From Lacrimispora defluvii (GTDB lineage Bacteria; Bacillota; Clostridia; Lachnospirales; Lachnospiraceae): 64,000 nt of DNA. Every line of letters begins with the position of its first letter. The first letter of the stretch is position 1. Position numbers and translations under genes: made by a program. The notes beneath the pieces were generated by a model, which was not told the DNA's origin, made no database searches, and worked only from the letters and a program-made list of their open reading frames with translations. The stretch spans positions 1 to 64,000 of the forward strand of contig JAAOXG010000024.1 of NCBI GenBank assembly GCA_013036995.1, written 5' to 3'. This document shows, in pieces, positions 49,607-58,661 of this stretch.

Positions 49607-51423
49607 AATTACTTGGAGTAACAGGCTGTCCTACGGGAATTGCCCATACGTTTATGGCAGAAAAGGCTTTAAAAGCGGCAGCGGAAAAACTGGGGTGTCA
49701 GATCAAAGTGGAAACCAACGGAGCCATCGGGGTTGAGAATGCTTTAACGGAAGCTGATATCAAAGGAGCAGATGCCATAATCATTGCCAGCGATAAAAGT
49801 GTGGATCTGGATCGCTTTAACGGCAAGCCGGTTCTGGAGGTATCGGTTGGAGACGGGGTCAGCAAGGCAGAGGAACTGGTTTTGGCATGCCTCTCTGGGA
49901 AAGTGCCTGTGAGGAGAGGGACAGTCATTCAAAACCTCAATCCAGGTCAGAACCAGAATGCTGCTCGTCAGATTTATAAGCATCTGATGAACGGTGTTTC
50001 TCATATGCTTCCCCTTGTGGTAGCAGGCGGTGTACTGATCGCCATTTCATTTCTGTGGGGCATTTATTCCTTTGATCCGGCATCGGATCAGTATAACCCG
50101 GTAGCTGCCATGATAAAGTCGGTGGGCGGCTATTCCATGGGGCTTATGGTAACAGTCCTCAGCGGGTTTATCGCCCAGTCCATCGGTGGACGTCCGGGGC
50201 TTTTGGCTGGTCTGGTGGGAGGATCCATTGCAGCTGGTACTGATGCCGGATTTCTCGGAGGAATCGTGGCTGGCTTTTTGTCCGGTTATCTTTCCCAGGG
50301 GGTCGTCCGTTCATTAAGAAAACTTCCCAGGCAGCTGGAAGGATTAAAGTCCATTTTTATTGTACCAATTGTAACCATTGGTGGAGTGGGAATCCTGATG
50401 ATGCTGTTTGCCCAGCCATGTGCGGCTCTTAATCAGTGGATGATGGCAGCATTGTCTAAGATACAGAATACCAGTCCGGTTCTGTTAGGAATAGTAATTG
50501 GCTGCATGTGTGCATTCGATATGGGAGGTCCGGTTAATAAAGCTGCTTATGTAACGGGTACCGTTCTTCTTGGACAGGGGAATTACTATTTTATGGCAGG
50601 TGTTTCCGCCGCATGCATTACGCCCCCTCTGGTTCTGGCTATTGCAGCTACCATTAAAAGAAACCGGTTTTCGGAGGATGACCGGACGGCCGCATTGGTT
50701 AATTACGTTCTTGGTTTTACTCATATTACAGAAGGGGCGATTCCTTTTGCAGCGAAAAATCCGTTAAAAGTCATTCCGATTCTTATGTTAAGTTCCTCCA
50801 TTTCAGCAATTGCTACCTATTTGATGGGGGTTGAAGTTCCTGCACCCCATGGTGGCTTTCTGATACTCGGTCTTGTGAATAAACCGGTTGTATGGGTTTT
50901 ATGTATTTTGCTTGGCTCAATTGTAGGGGCAGTGCTTTATATTTTTGTAACTCCTGTTGCGAAAAAGAATACTGCTTTACCTGAAGATTTATTAAAAGAA
51001 GAAACCGTTTGCCTTTCACTTGAAAATACAGAAAAAGAGGAAGTCATTGATGAAATGGTGGCAATGCTTTATGCAGATGGGGTATTACAGGATGCAGAAG
51101 CGTTTAAAAAAGAAATCATAAAGCGGGAGAAAATTTCTTCTACAGCATTTGGAAACGGAATTGCAATTCCTCATGGAAAATCCCGGGCCGTTGGTATGCC
51201 CAGAGTAGCAGTTGGAATATCAAAGAACGGTATTTCATTTGATTCTTCTGATGGGGAACCGGTGTATGCGGTATTTATGATTGCTGTAGGAGAGAATGAA
51301 GATGAAGTTCATTTAAAACTCCTTTCTGCTCTTTCGAAAAAGCTTATGGAACCCGGGTTTTTGTCCAGGCTGAAAGATTGTACGGGAAAGGATCAGATTA
51401 TACGGCTGATTACAGAAGAATAG
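49603..51423 (+). CDS. fruA: PTS fructose-type transporter, fused EIIBCA
   Basis: A fused PTS protein of 606 residues. Domain order is IIB (1-100; GCPTGIAHTFMAEKAL with phospho-Cys9), IIC (about 120-455; many helices, SIGGRPGLLAGLVGG, FTHITEGAIPFA) and IIA (about 465-606; GIAIPHGKSRAV with the phospho-His). This B-C-A order is a less common arrangement than A-B-C. It imports and phosphorylates fructose or a related hexose at the membrane. It is translationally coupled to fruK (ATGA). Confidence 0.94.
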   Translation: MKLLGVTGCPTGIAHTFMAEKALKAAAEKLGCQIKVETNGAIGVENALTEADIKGADAIIIASDKSVDLDRFNGKPVLEVSVGDGVSKAEELVLACLSGKVPVRRGTVIQNLNPGQNQNAARQIYKHLMNGVSHMLPLVVAGGVLIAISFLWGIYSFDPASDQYNPVAAMIKSVGGYSMGLMVTVLSGFIAQSIGGRPGLLAGLVGGSIAAGTDAGFLGGIVAGFLSGYLSQGVVRSLRKLPRQLEGLKSIFIVPIVTIGGVGILMMLFAQPCAALNQWMMAALSKIQNTSPVLLGIVIGCMCAFDMGGPVNKAAYVTGTVLLGQGNYYFMAGVSAACITPPLVLAIAATIKRNRFSEDDRTAALVNYVLGFTHITEGAIPFAAKNPLKVIPILMLSSSISAIATYLMGVEVPAPHGGFLILGLVNKPVVWVLCILLGSIVGAVLYIFVTPVAKKNTALPEDLLKEETVCLSLENTEKEEVIDEMVAMLYADGVLQDAEAFKKEIIKREKISSTAFGNGIAIPHGKSRAVGMPRVAVGISKNGISFDSSDGEPVYAVFMIAVGENEDEVHLKLLSALSKKLMEPGFLSRLKDCTGKDQIIRLITEE

Positions 51424-51433
51424 GAGAAAAAAG

Positions 51434-52285
51434 ATGCCATTAGTTACTTCAAAAGGAATGCTTCTTGATGCACAGAAAGGAAATTATGCTGTTGGAGCTT
51501 TTAATGTAGAAAATATGGAGATGGTCATGGCGGTAGTTGAAGCTGCCCAGGAGATGCAGTCACCTGTCATTTTACAGACAACACCGTCTACCGTCAGATA
51601 TGCTGGTTTCAATCTTTACTATGCCAATGTAAAGGCGGTGGCGGAGAGAGCCACTGTCCCGGTTGCTCTGCACCTGGATCATGGCAGCAGCTTTGAACTG
51701 GCAGTTCAGGCACTGCGGGAAGGGTATACCTCTATTATGATAGATGGTTCACAACTACCATGGGAGGAGAATACAGGACTGACCAGACGGGTTGTAGAGG
51801 CATGCCGCCCCTGCCGGGTTCCGGTTGAGGCGGAGCTGGGTTGCGTGGGAGGTAAGGAGGATGACAGAAGCAGCAGAAATTCCGGTCTTACTTCTCCGGA
51901 TCAGGCAGTGGAATTTGTAGAGAAAACCGGAATTGATTTTCTGGCAGTGTCAATTGGAACTTCACATGGAGTATATAAGGGGGCACCCCGCATTCGCCTG
52001 GATCTGCTGGAAGAAATTAAAAAGTGTGTACCTGTTCCTCTGGTACTTCATGGAACATCTGGCGTAGAGGACGAGGTTGTAAGAAGCTGCATTCAGGAAG
52101 GCATTTGTAAGGTAAATTACGCTACGGATCTGCGGATTGCGTTCAGTGATGGGGTAAAAAGGATTCTGAGTGAAGACAGTTCCGTGATAGATCCAAAAAT
52201 TTACGGAAAAATGGGGAAAGAACTGGTAAAGCGCTATGTGCAGGATAAGATCTGGGTTTGCAAAAGCAGTGGAAGAGGGTTCTAG
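51434..52285 (+). CDS. Class II fructose/tagatose-bisphosphate aldolase
   Basis: A class II zinc aldolase of 283 residues. Zinc and phosphate sites are visible: LHLDHGSSFE (His at about 79 and 82), EAELGCVGGKED, and PLVLHGTSGV. It splits the bisphosphate made by the PTS and kinase into triose phosphates, so the RpiR operon encodes a complete uptake-to-glycolysis route. GGAG precedes the ATG, ten bases after fruA. Fructose- and tagatose-bisphosphate forms cannot be separated by eye. Confidence 0.92.
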   Translation: MPLVTSKGMLLDAQKGNYAVGAFNVENMEMVMAVVEAAQEMQSPVILQTTPSTVRYAGFNLYYANVKAVAERATVPVALHLDHGSSFELAVQALREGYTSIMIDGSQLPWEENTGLTRRVVEACRPCRVPVEAELGCVGGKEDDRSSRNSGLTSPDQAVEFVEKTGIDFLAVSIGTSHGVYKGAPRIRLDLLEEIKKCVPVPLVLHGTSGVEDEVVRSCIQEGICKVNYATDLRIAFSDGVKRILSEDSSVIDPKIYGKMGKELVKRYVQDKIWVCKSSGRGF

Positions 52286-52361
52286 AAAGAATAATTACCC
52301 GGACTGTCTATATAATGGTAGAAATAGGAGGAATCCAGACCGTAGCTGGTAAGGAGGAAGC

Positions 52362-52904
52362 ATGACATTATCTGAAGATCTGATTGGCGAAGGGTATACG
52401 ATAGAACCAGTTACCGAAGAGGACCTGGAACAGTATATTAAAATAAGAAAAGAATTTTTAAAACCATATGTAGATCAGTATTATGGTGGCTGGGTTGAAG
52501 AGATACAAATGATTATTGCTGATGACCTGTTTCACAGATCCAGAAAAGATGCCTGTTTTTGGAGCGTCAGGTTAAATGGGTTAATAACAGGATTCTTAGC
52601 ATATAAGGAACGGCCGGACCAGATAACAGATGTCTCTGTAACCTTGTCTGAGTCCGGTCGTGTAAAGGAACTATTAGATGATTTTCTTGATTTTATTACT
52701 CAGTTGTCCGATGAGACTAAAAAACCTGTTTTACTGATGGTTTACCAGTCGGCTCCTTTTGCAGAGATCTATGGGGAACACGGATTTGTCATTTATGGAA
52801 CATCAAGAACCCACTACCTCATGAGTTATAACATCGAGGACACCAGTGGTATGGGGGACTATAAAAATCGTATTTTTGCAGAAGGATTCCGGAAATGCGT
52901 ATAG
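52362..52904 (+). CDS. GNAT-family N-acetyltransferase
   Basis: A protein of 180 residues with the layout of a GNAT enzyme: YTIEPVTEEDLEQYIKIRKE at the start, FWSVRLNGLITGFLAY (strands 2-4) and a C-terminal FAEIYGEHGFVIYGTSRTHY (strand 6-7 region). The acetyl-CoA loop Q/RxxGxG is not clear, so activity is unsure. GGAGGAAGC precedes the ATG. It is convergent with the exporter operon, and only two bases separate the two stop codons. Confidence 0.82.
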   Translation: MTLSEDLIGEGYTIEPVTEEDLEQYIKIRKEFLKPYVDQYYGGWVEEIQMIIADDLFHRSRKDACFWSVRLNGLITGFLAYKERPDQITDVSVTLSESGRVKELLDDFLDFITQLSDETKKPVLLMVYQSAPFAEIYGEHGFVIYGTSRTHYLMSYNIEDTSGMGDYKNRIFAEGFRKCV

Positions 52905-52906
52905 GA

Positions 52907-53662
52907 TCATGTGTGAGCGTTTCCAGAATAAGACATTATAATAAGCAGGTTTGTTAGCAAAAGTAAGATTGCCATTGTAATAAGGGAAATAATAAAACTA
53001 CCTGATCCAGATGTGTTCATGTACTGGTTTGTGTCAAAGCGGATTATGGTGAGCCCGGCTAATATGGGGTATATACTGCGTAGTGTGGCATTTTTTATAA
53101 ACATAGAAAAGTAGCCAAAAAGAAAAGATACAACAACCCCACCCATAAAGGCGTCTTGTTTCCTGCTGGTAAACACAATAATGGGAAGAACTGAAATATA
53201 GGTACAGAGAGAGAGAACAGTCATTTGCTTAAAGCCTTTTAATAAGGGGGTGAGATCAGGTACTGTTAAACCTGTTATAGAACCCACAATTAGTGTTATA
53301 AAATAACTGTAATAGCCTAATAAAATACTTATTATACTCATTGCAATCAGCTTTCCATATATCAACCGGGGAAAGCTGATTGGGATTGTAGAAAGATTTT
53401 TTAATGTATCATTTTTGTATTCCAGGTTAATAAGATAACCTCCCATCAGAGTAAAGATTACAGGCATAAATATTGTAGTGCTATTCCATACAGTATGATT
53501 GAAAAGGGTGGTAAAATCAAAATTTCTAATCTGTTTTTCTGGAATGGTAACTTTCTGTGTAAATATAGAAAGAATCGCTGGAAAGGACATGCCAATCATA
53601 CCAATAAGTAAGATATGCAAACGTTTTAATTTTATAAATTCGGCTCTTATTATGCCAATCAT
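52907..53662 (-). CDS. ABC-2 exporter permease, lantibiotic/bacitracin-immunity type (second)
   Basis: A membrane protein of 251 residues with six predicted helices, of the ABC-2 type found as EpiG/MutG-like subunits. IRAEFIKLKRLHIL at the start and NLEYKNDTLKNLSTIPISF (about 90-108) are typical. The ATG (MIGIIR) eight bases after GAGGAG is chosen; a longer frame adds 12 residues. With the preceding permease and ATPase it forms an exporter that typically removes peptide antibiotics from the membrane. Confidence 0.9.
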   Translation of the reverse strand: MIGIIRAEFIKLKRLHILLIGMIGMSFPAILSIFTQKVTIPEKQIRNFDFTTLFNHTVWNSTTIFMPVIFTLMGGYLINLEYKNDTLKNLSTIPISFPRLIYGKLIAMSIISILLGYYSYFITLIVGSITGLTVPDLTPLLKGFKQMTVLSLCTYISVLPIIVFTSRKQDAFMGGVVVSFLFGYFSMFIKNATLRSIYPILAGLTIIRFDTNQYMNTSGSGSFIISLITMAILLLLTNLLIIMSYSGNAHT

Positions 53663-53678
53663 TAATAATTCTCCTCTC

Positions 53679-54452
53679 TTAATATTCTCTTTTGTCATAG
53701 ATTTGTATGATACAAATAATGCAAATCATGGCTTCGAGAAGAACCACAGAAAAGCATATAGGTGTAGAAACAAAGTAGTTACTGAGGCGTTGATAAAATG
53801 TGGTCTGAATCACTCCAGCTGGCGTGTAGAACTGATATAGCCATCGGAAAATAATAGGCACAGGCATTAGCGTTCCGGCATTCAAACCAAGCGGACGCAT
53901 CATGATCAGATCACTGAAATGCATGGCGTAATTTATCAGTGTGTAGAAGAAGACCATGATAACAGACAGAATATAATTCCTGTTAAACCAGACAACCAGG
54001 ACAATGCATGGCAGAGAAGCAGACCACATTAATAAGCCGGTTGATGCAGTAAGACAGAATTGGAACAGGGGTTTTGTAACTGGTATGTTTTTTGAAACAA
54101 CAAATAAGGTACTGACGAAAAAACCTGTAATTTGAAATGCAATTGAAAATATCAGTAATACCAGAAGCTTTACAAGTACCAGTTTCTTTTTTGATATGGG
54201 AATACAAAGCAGATTTTTAAGTGTATGATTATCCTGTTCCGTAAAAAACAAGTTTGTTGCTAAAAGAATGAGTAAAGGCATTAATATTAAAAAAGCATTG
54301 TCTTCCCTGACTCCGGATTGGATATCTGCAAAATCAGAATCAGATAAAAGCATTGCGTTAAAAATGGGGAATATAAACGCAGACAGTATACCAAATGTAA
54401 AAAGCCGCTTTCTTTTAAATTTTAACAACTCTGCATATAAAAGATTAGCCAA
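53679..54452 (-). CDS. ABC-2 exporter permease, lantibiotic/bacitracin-immunity type (first)
   Basis: A permease of 257 residues with six helices and LLYAELLKFKRKRLF at the start, DNHTLKNLLCIPISKKKLVL at about 75-95, resembling the EpiE/MutE group. I use TTG as start, eight bases after GGAGG; the GTG three codons earlier overlaps that site. It overlaps the ATPase gene end by eight bases and is followed 16 bases later by the second permease. Confidence 0.9.
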   Translation of the reverse strand: MANLLYAELLKFKRKRLFTFGILSAFIFPIFNAMLLSDSDFADIQSGVREDNAFLILMPLLILLATNLFFTEQDNHTLKNLLCIPISKKKLVLVKLLVLLIFSIAFQITGFFVSTLFVVSKNIPVTKPLFQFCLTASTGLLMWSASLPCIVLVVWFNRNYILSVIMVFFYTLINYAMHFSDLIMMRPLGLNAGTLMPVPIIFRWLYQFYTPAGVIQTTFYQRLSNYFVSTPICFSVVLLEAMICIICIIQIYDKREY

Positions 54453-55368
54453 TTCCTTCACCTCCAGTTATTCTCCTGAAGTAGTCTTCCAGGCTGTCTT
54501 CGCAGGTGCGTGCTTCTGAAACCTCCAATCCATTTTCTACAAATGTACGATTTAATAAAGCAACAGGCAGATGATCCTCATATATCCGAAGGCAATTGCC
54601 TTGTTCTACAGTAAAATTTTTTGTGTTAAAATTTTTTTCCAGAATTCTGGCAGCCTGAGAAGGATCTGAAATGATAAAATGCAGGTATTTTTCGTTTTTT
54701 TCTTCCAAATTAACTAGACTTTCCTGTTCCAGCAGAACACCATGATCGATAATTCCGATGTCATCTGCAAGTAAAGATATCTCTGATAAAATATGGCTGG
54801 ATATAAGGATTGTTTTCTTTTTAACACTGCTTAGCTCACGGATAAAAGAACGCATTTCAGCAATTCCGATCGGGTCAAGACCATTCACCGGCTCGTCTAA
54901 AATCAGGAGCTCCGGATCATGCATGATTGCCAGTGCAATAGCAAGCCGCTGTTTCATGCCTAGTGAGTATTGTGAGAACAACTTTTTATCACCATAAGGC
55001 AATCCTACTGTCTCCAAAGAATCTTGTATTGCATTGCGTGTGGGAGTGCCCCTCAGTAATGCGAAAATTTTCAGGTTTTCGGTACCAGTCAGATTCGGAT
55101 AAAAGCCAGGTGATTCTATCAGACTTCCGATTCGGGGCAAAATTTTTTTAGCATCCTTTTTTATATTCTTTCCAAATATGCGAATTTCTCCGGAAGTAGG
55201 ATTTGTCAGATTTAAAAGCAGTTTCATTGTTGTAGTCTTACCAGCTCCGTTCCGCCCTAGCAAACCATAAATACGCCCCTGCCTTACCTGGAGATTTAAG
55301 TTATGAACGCTTTTCTGGTTACCATATTGTTTTGTGAGATTGATTGTCTCAATGATCATATCACTCAA
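54445..55368 (-). CDS. ABC exporter ATPase, BcrA/lantibiotic-immunity type
   Basis: An ATPase of 307 residues: Walker A GRNGAGKT at about 37-44, signature YSLGMKQRL, Walker B LLILDEPVNGLDP, then a C-terminal extension of about 90 residues as in BcrA/EpiF-type proteins. Translation probably starts at TTG nine bases after AGGAGG. It is the first of three exporter genes, separated from the sensor kinase gene by a region of 11-bp repeats that probably binds the response regulator. Confidence 0.93.
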   Translation of the reverse strand: MSDMIIETINLTKQYGNQKSVHNLNLQVRQGRIYGLLGRNGAGKTTTMKLLLNLTNPTSGEIRIFGKNIKKDAKKILPRIGSLIESPGFYPNLTGTENLKIFALLRGTPTRNAIQDSLETVGLPYGDKKLFSQYSLGMKQRLAIALAIMHDPELLILDEPVNGLDPIGIAEMRSFIRELSSVKKKTILISSHILSEISLLADDIGIIDHGVLLEQESLVNLEEKNEKYLHFIISDPSQAARILEKNFNTKNFTVEQGNCLRIYEDHLPVALLNRTFVENGLEVSEARTCEDSLEDYFRRITGGEGIG

Positions 55369-55398
55369 ATCAGATTACCTCCTTTTCTCATTGAAACC

Positions 55399-55453
55399 AT
55401 TCTAAACCAGGAACCTTGCAGGAACCTTGCCCGAACCTTGCATTAATCTTGCA
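55399..55453 (-). promoter_or_regulatory. Exporter promoter with four 11-bp response-regulator repeats
   Basis: Read on the plus strand, GGAACCTTGCA (55410), GGAACCTTGCC (55421), CGAACCTTGCA (55432) and TTAATCTTGCA (55443) follow without gaps. On the minus strand they sit where a -35 would be, just upstream of TAGAAT (55399-55404), with AGGAGG and the TTG start about 15-30 bases further. An 11-bp tandem period is usual for OmpR/PhoB-type regulators. The last repeat overlaps the kinase stop codon. Confidence 0.75.
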
Positions 55454-56381
55454 AACATGGTTCAACAGCAGGAAAATGAATGATAAACTCACTATAAATG
55501 CCTGGTTCACTCTGTACATCTATGATTCCATTCATTTTTCCCACCAATTGTCTAACAATGTACAATCCAAGACCACTGCCTTTGTCAGAACGTCCCTTAT
55601 CACATTTGTATAAACGATCAAAAATATGATGTAAGTCAGCTGGAGCAATTCCAACTCCGTTGTCCAGAATACGAATGGTAACAGCTGCCTCTTTTATGTA
55701 CATTTGAAATGTTATTTTGTCTGCATGGCTGTGGCTGATTACATTCTGGATCAGATTATTGATAATCCGTTGGTGACCATCAGGGTCAGCATTTATGAAA
55801 ACAGGCTGTTCTGGTATCTCTATTTCATATTGAAGCTGATTCTCCTCAAAGACAGGTATCCAGTTCTTTAAGATATTACGTGTCAGCTCTGCCAGCTCAA
55901 TTTTTTCTTCCGTCAACGTAAAATCGCCGGAGTTTAACTTAAAACAGTCAAATAACTGGTCAATATAGTCCTTAAGACTATGTGCTTTCCATCGGGCTGT
56001 TTCCATATAGTCCGCCTGTTCTTCAGGACTGGCAATTCCTTTTTTTATGGCATCTAAATATCCGATCAGAGTGGTTAAAGGAGTTCTTAGGTCATGGGAC
56101 AAGCTGGTCATAAGCTGGCGGTTTGCTTCATCTGCTGCCTTGAGCTGATAGATCTGTTCTTCATAACCATATACAATTCCATTCAGCTGATAGGAAAGTT
56201 CAGCAGTTAGATCATTATGAACAGCCAGAATTTTACGGTTACCATTTCCGCCCTGAATATCTGATAATGCTTCTGTTATTTCTTTTAATTGCTTCCTGAC
56301 TGCAAGTAACTTGGTATAACAGATAATTGCAAAAGAAAGTGATATACACAGAAGGCTGCTTAAGAGGAGTATCACAAACAT
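55443..56381 (-). CDS. Sensor histidine kinase with a short membrane anchor
   Basis: A kinase of 312 residues. There is one N-terminal transmembrane helix (about 2-22) and no extracellular domain, then a linker and coiled region, phospho-acceptor His96 in SLSHDLRTPLTT, N-box INNLIQNVISHSHA, and ATP lid DNGVGI and GSGLGLYIV. Lacking a sensor loop, it may detect the signal at the membrane or through the partner exporter, as in BceS-type systems. It is encoded with its response regulator (three bases apart) and next to the exporter. Confidence 0.93.
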   Translation of the reverse strand: MFVILLLSSLLCISLSFAIICYTKLLAVRKQLKEITEALSDIQGGNGNRKILAVHNDLTAELSYQLNGIVYGYEEQIYQLKAADEANRQLMTSLSHDLRTPLTTLIGYLDAIKKGIASPEEQADYMETARWKAHSLKDYIDQLFDCFKLNSGDFTLTEEKIELAELTRNILKNWIPVFEENQLQYEIEIPEQPVFINADPDGHQRIINNLIQNVISHSHADKITFQMYIKEAAVTIRILDNGVGIAPADLHHIFDRLYKCDKGRSDKGSGLGLYIVRQLVGKMNGIIDVQSEPGIYSEFIIHFPAVEPCLQD

Positions 56382-56384
56382 TTT

Positions 56385-57080
56385 TTATACCTCCTTATTA
56401 AAACGATAGCCAATTCCTTTAATGGTCTGTATGTAAAAGGGAGTACCTGGATCTGGTTCTATCTTTTTACGGAGGCGGCTGATAATTGCCATGATGTTGC
56501 TGTCATCATAAACGTACGCTTCTTTCCATACCGCTTCATATATCTGCTGTTTTGTTAAGATCCTGCCCTGGTTTCTGGCACAGTAAAGCAGAAGATCAAA
56601 TTCCTTAGGGGGCAGTTCAAAAGTCCCGTTTTGAGTTGTAACACTTCTGTTATCAAAATCAATACTCAATCCCATATATATGAGCGGCTGGGATCTGTCC
56701 TGTATTTCATTGAAACGGGTGTATCTGCGAACCAGTGAAATAATCCGGGCAATTAATTCTTCCATATTGAAGGGTTTTGCCAGATAATCGTCAGCACCGG
56801 AACGTAGACCATATATCTTTGAGGTGGAGTCATCTTTCGCAGTCAGCATAAGAATAGGGATATTGCTTTTATTGCGTATTTTATCCAATGTCTGAAATCC
56901 ATTCATTCCAGGCATCATCACATCCAGTAGAATCAGATGGTATTTCTTTTTATCAAGCATATCCAGGCCGTTTAAGCCTGAGTGACAATAATCTGCACTT
57001 ATTCCTTCTCTTGCAGCGCATTGTTTGATTAAAACACATAAATCTTTATCATCGTCTATTATTAATATTTGACAATCCAA
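56385..57080 (-). CDS. OmpR-family response regulator
   Basis: A response regulator of 231 residues. The receiver domain (1-120) has the acidic pair in IIDDD, phospho-acceptor Asp53 in LLDVMMPG and Lys in LTAKDD; the DNA-binding winged helix (about 130-231) includes LPPKEFDLLLYCARNQGRIL and TIKGIGYRF. Translation starts at TTG after GGGGGAG. It most likely activates the exporter genes through the 11-bp repeats in front of them. Confidence 0.94.
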   Translation of the reverse strand: MDCQILIIDDDKDLCVLIKQCAAREGISADYCHSGLNGLDMLDKKKYHLILLDVMMPGMNGFQTLDKIRNKSNIPILMLTAKDDSTSKIYGLRSGADDYLAKPFNMEELIARIISLVRRYTRFNEIQDRSQPLIYMGLSIDFDNRSVTTQNGTFELPPKEFDLLLYCARNQGRILTKQQIYEAVWKEAYVYDDSNIMAIISRLRKKIEPDPGTPFYIQTIKGIGYRFNKEV

Positions 57081-57180
57081 GTTTCTCCCCCTTAAACCAA
57101 TGTTTTATTAGATAGATCCTTTTTGCTTTCAGTGTAAACGGATGCGCGGATAAATTCAAGAGAGTTGAATTATTATATAC

Positions 57181-57210
57181 AAAAACCTCCCCCGATGGAA
57201 ATGGGGGAGG
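57181..57210 (-). terminator. Terminator of dpaB
   Basis: CCTCCCCC and GGGGGAGG form a perfect 8-bp GC-rich stem with a nine-base loop; five T residues follow on the minus strand. Confidence 0.9.
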
Positions 57211-57224
57211 ACGTGTTGGGCTTT

Positions 57225-57803
57225 TTAAATAATCACTGGCTGAATCTGCCTTCCATCCAGTGCATATTCCAGTGTCTTACTGATTAGTTCGGTTCGGGCA
57301 ATCATGGAATTCGGCTTTTTCACGGGATTATCCTGGCCAAAAGGCACAAAATAAATATTTTTCACATTGTAGAGAATGCCGATATTTTTAAAATTCATTC
57401 CAAGAGCATCGTTGGTGGAAAGAGAGATAACCAGGGGTTTCTCATTTCTTAAATGTGCTTTTGCAGCCATAAGAACAGGTGAGTCGGTAATTCCATTTGC
57501 CAGCTTTGCCAGTGTGTTGCCGGTGCAGGGAGCAATCAGAAGGATATCTAAATATCCCTTTGGCCCAATGGGCTCTGCTTCTTCCAGCCGGAGTATTGGC
57601 TTATTTCCTGCTATTTCAGTAATTCGTTCCATATATTCTTTTGTGCTGCCAAACCGGGAATCTGTGGTCTGGACGTTGGAAGAGAAAATGGGATAGATAT
57701 CTGCCCCTTCATCTGCAAGAACTTTTATTTCTTCTTCTATTTTGTCAAAAGTACAAAAGGACCCGGTAATTGCCAGGCCTACTTTTTTTCCTTCCAGTTT
57801 CAT
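57225..57803 (-). CDS. dpaB: Dipicolinate synthase subunit B
   Basis: A flavoprotein-like subunit of 192 residues matching SpoVFB: VGLAITGSFCTFD at the start, SSNVQTTDSRFGS, LIAPCTGNTLAKLANGITD and the C-terminal FVPFGQDNP. With DpaA it oxidises the dapA product to dipicolinic acid, the spore-core calcium chelator, in the mother cell during sporulation. It lies 15 bases after dpaA on the same strand and is the clearest sign that the organism forms endospores. Confidence 0.95.
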   Translation of the reverse strand: MKLEGKKVGLAITGSFCTFDKIEEEIKVLADEGADIYPIFSSNVQTTDSRFGSTKEYMERITEIAGNKPILRLEEAEPIGPKGYLDILLIAPCTGNTLAKLANGITDSPVLMAAKAHLRNEKPLVISLSTNDALGMNFKNIGILYNVKNIYFVPFGQDNPVKKPNSMIARTELISKTLEYALDGRQIQPVII

Positions 57804-57818
57804 AATGCACTCCTTTGC

Positions 57819-58661
57819 CTAAACAGTTTGAGATAAACAGGTGAGAATTGCTTCATACAGAATTTTCGCCGAGGTTTCGGGAGCATAGATTCCAGGGAGG
57901 CCAAGGCTAAGCTTTGCACGGATTCCCTGCTGCCTGCAGGCTTCAAAGTCCACACCACCTGGGGCGGAGGCAATATCGATTATGGTTGCCTGCCGGGAGA
58001 CCAGTGAGACAAGTTTCCCGTCAATGACCAGTGCTGGTATGGTGTTGAAGATATAATCATATCTGCCTATTTCTTTTTCTAAATCACTTAATAGAATCGT
58101 TTCAAAACCCATGGCTGATGCAAGAGCCAGCTGGTTTGCTTTTCTTCCTGCGATGGTGATTGCAAGGTCGAGGCCTTTTAGCTTAAGTGCCAGGGTTTTG
58201 GCGCATCTTCCGAAACCGGTAATCAGGCATTTGCTCTGATGGAGACAGCCCGGGCTTAACCGTATGGCCTCCGCAATAGCGCCTTCTGCAGTTGCAATGG
58301 TGTTTTTTATGGTGACATCTTCCATATCCATATAGTCGAAGCAGCCAATTTCATTTTTTCTGGCATATTCTTTTACATATGCCGGAATATTGCCTCCAAA
58401 CAGGATATGGCCGGAGGTAAGATGGCTTAAGAGATTGCCAATTCCAAGGTCGTTCATTTCATGGGCAGAAAACAGGCTGATTTTATCCTTGGTGAACGGG
58501 ATAGGACAGAGAATGATATTGCAGGTTTCCATGGCTTCCTTCAGTGAGAAGTCAGGGTCGTCTCCGTCAGAATGAAGAACAGTAAAAAAGCCGTTTTCAG
58601 TTAAAATGCGGCTTAAATAAAGCTGTCTTGAGTCGCCGCCTAATAGAAGAAATTTATGCAT
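57819..58661 (-). CDS. dpaA: Dipicolinate synthase subunit A
   Basis: The NAD(P)-binding subunit, 280 residues, of the SpoVFA family. It has an N-terminal domain (LLGGDSRQLYLSRIL) and a Rossmann domain with CLITGFGRCAKTLALKL at about 165-181. AAGGAG precedes the ATG. The dpaAB operon faces away from dapA across about 110 bases. A sporulation-sigma promoter is expected there, but I could not assign one convincingly. Confidence 0.95.
   Translation of the reverse strand: MHKFLLLGGDSRQLYLSRILTENGFFTVLHSDGDDPDFSLKEAMETCNIILCPIPFTKDKISLFSAHEMNDLGIGNLLSHLTSGHILFGGNIPAYVKEYARKNEIGCFDYMDMEDVTIKNTIATAEGAIAEAIRLSPGCLHQSKCLITGFGRCAKTLALKLKGLDLAITIAGRKANQLALASAMGFETILLSDLEKEIGRYDYIFNTIPALVIDGKLVSLVSRQATIIDIASAPGGVDFEACRQQGIRAKLSLGLPGIYAPETSAKILYEAILTCLSQTV

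Noticed and set aside
52905-52906. Two-base gap between convergent GNAT and exporter permease genes as evidence of a rearrangement
   Set aside because: Tight convergent packing is common, both reading frames end normally, and no repeat or junction sequence is visible.
55410-55453. Tandem repeats considered as a CRISPR or satellite array
   Set aside because: Repeats are only 11 bp, contiguous and without spacers, and lie at a promoter; a response-regulator site explains them better.
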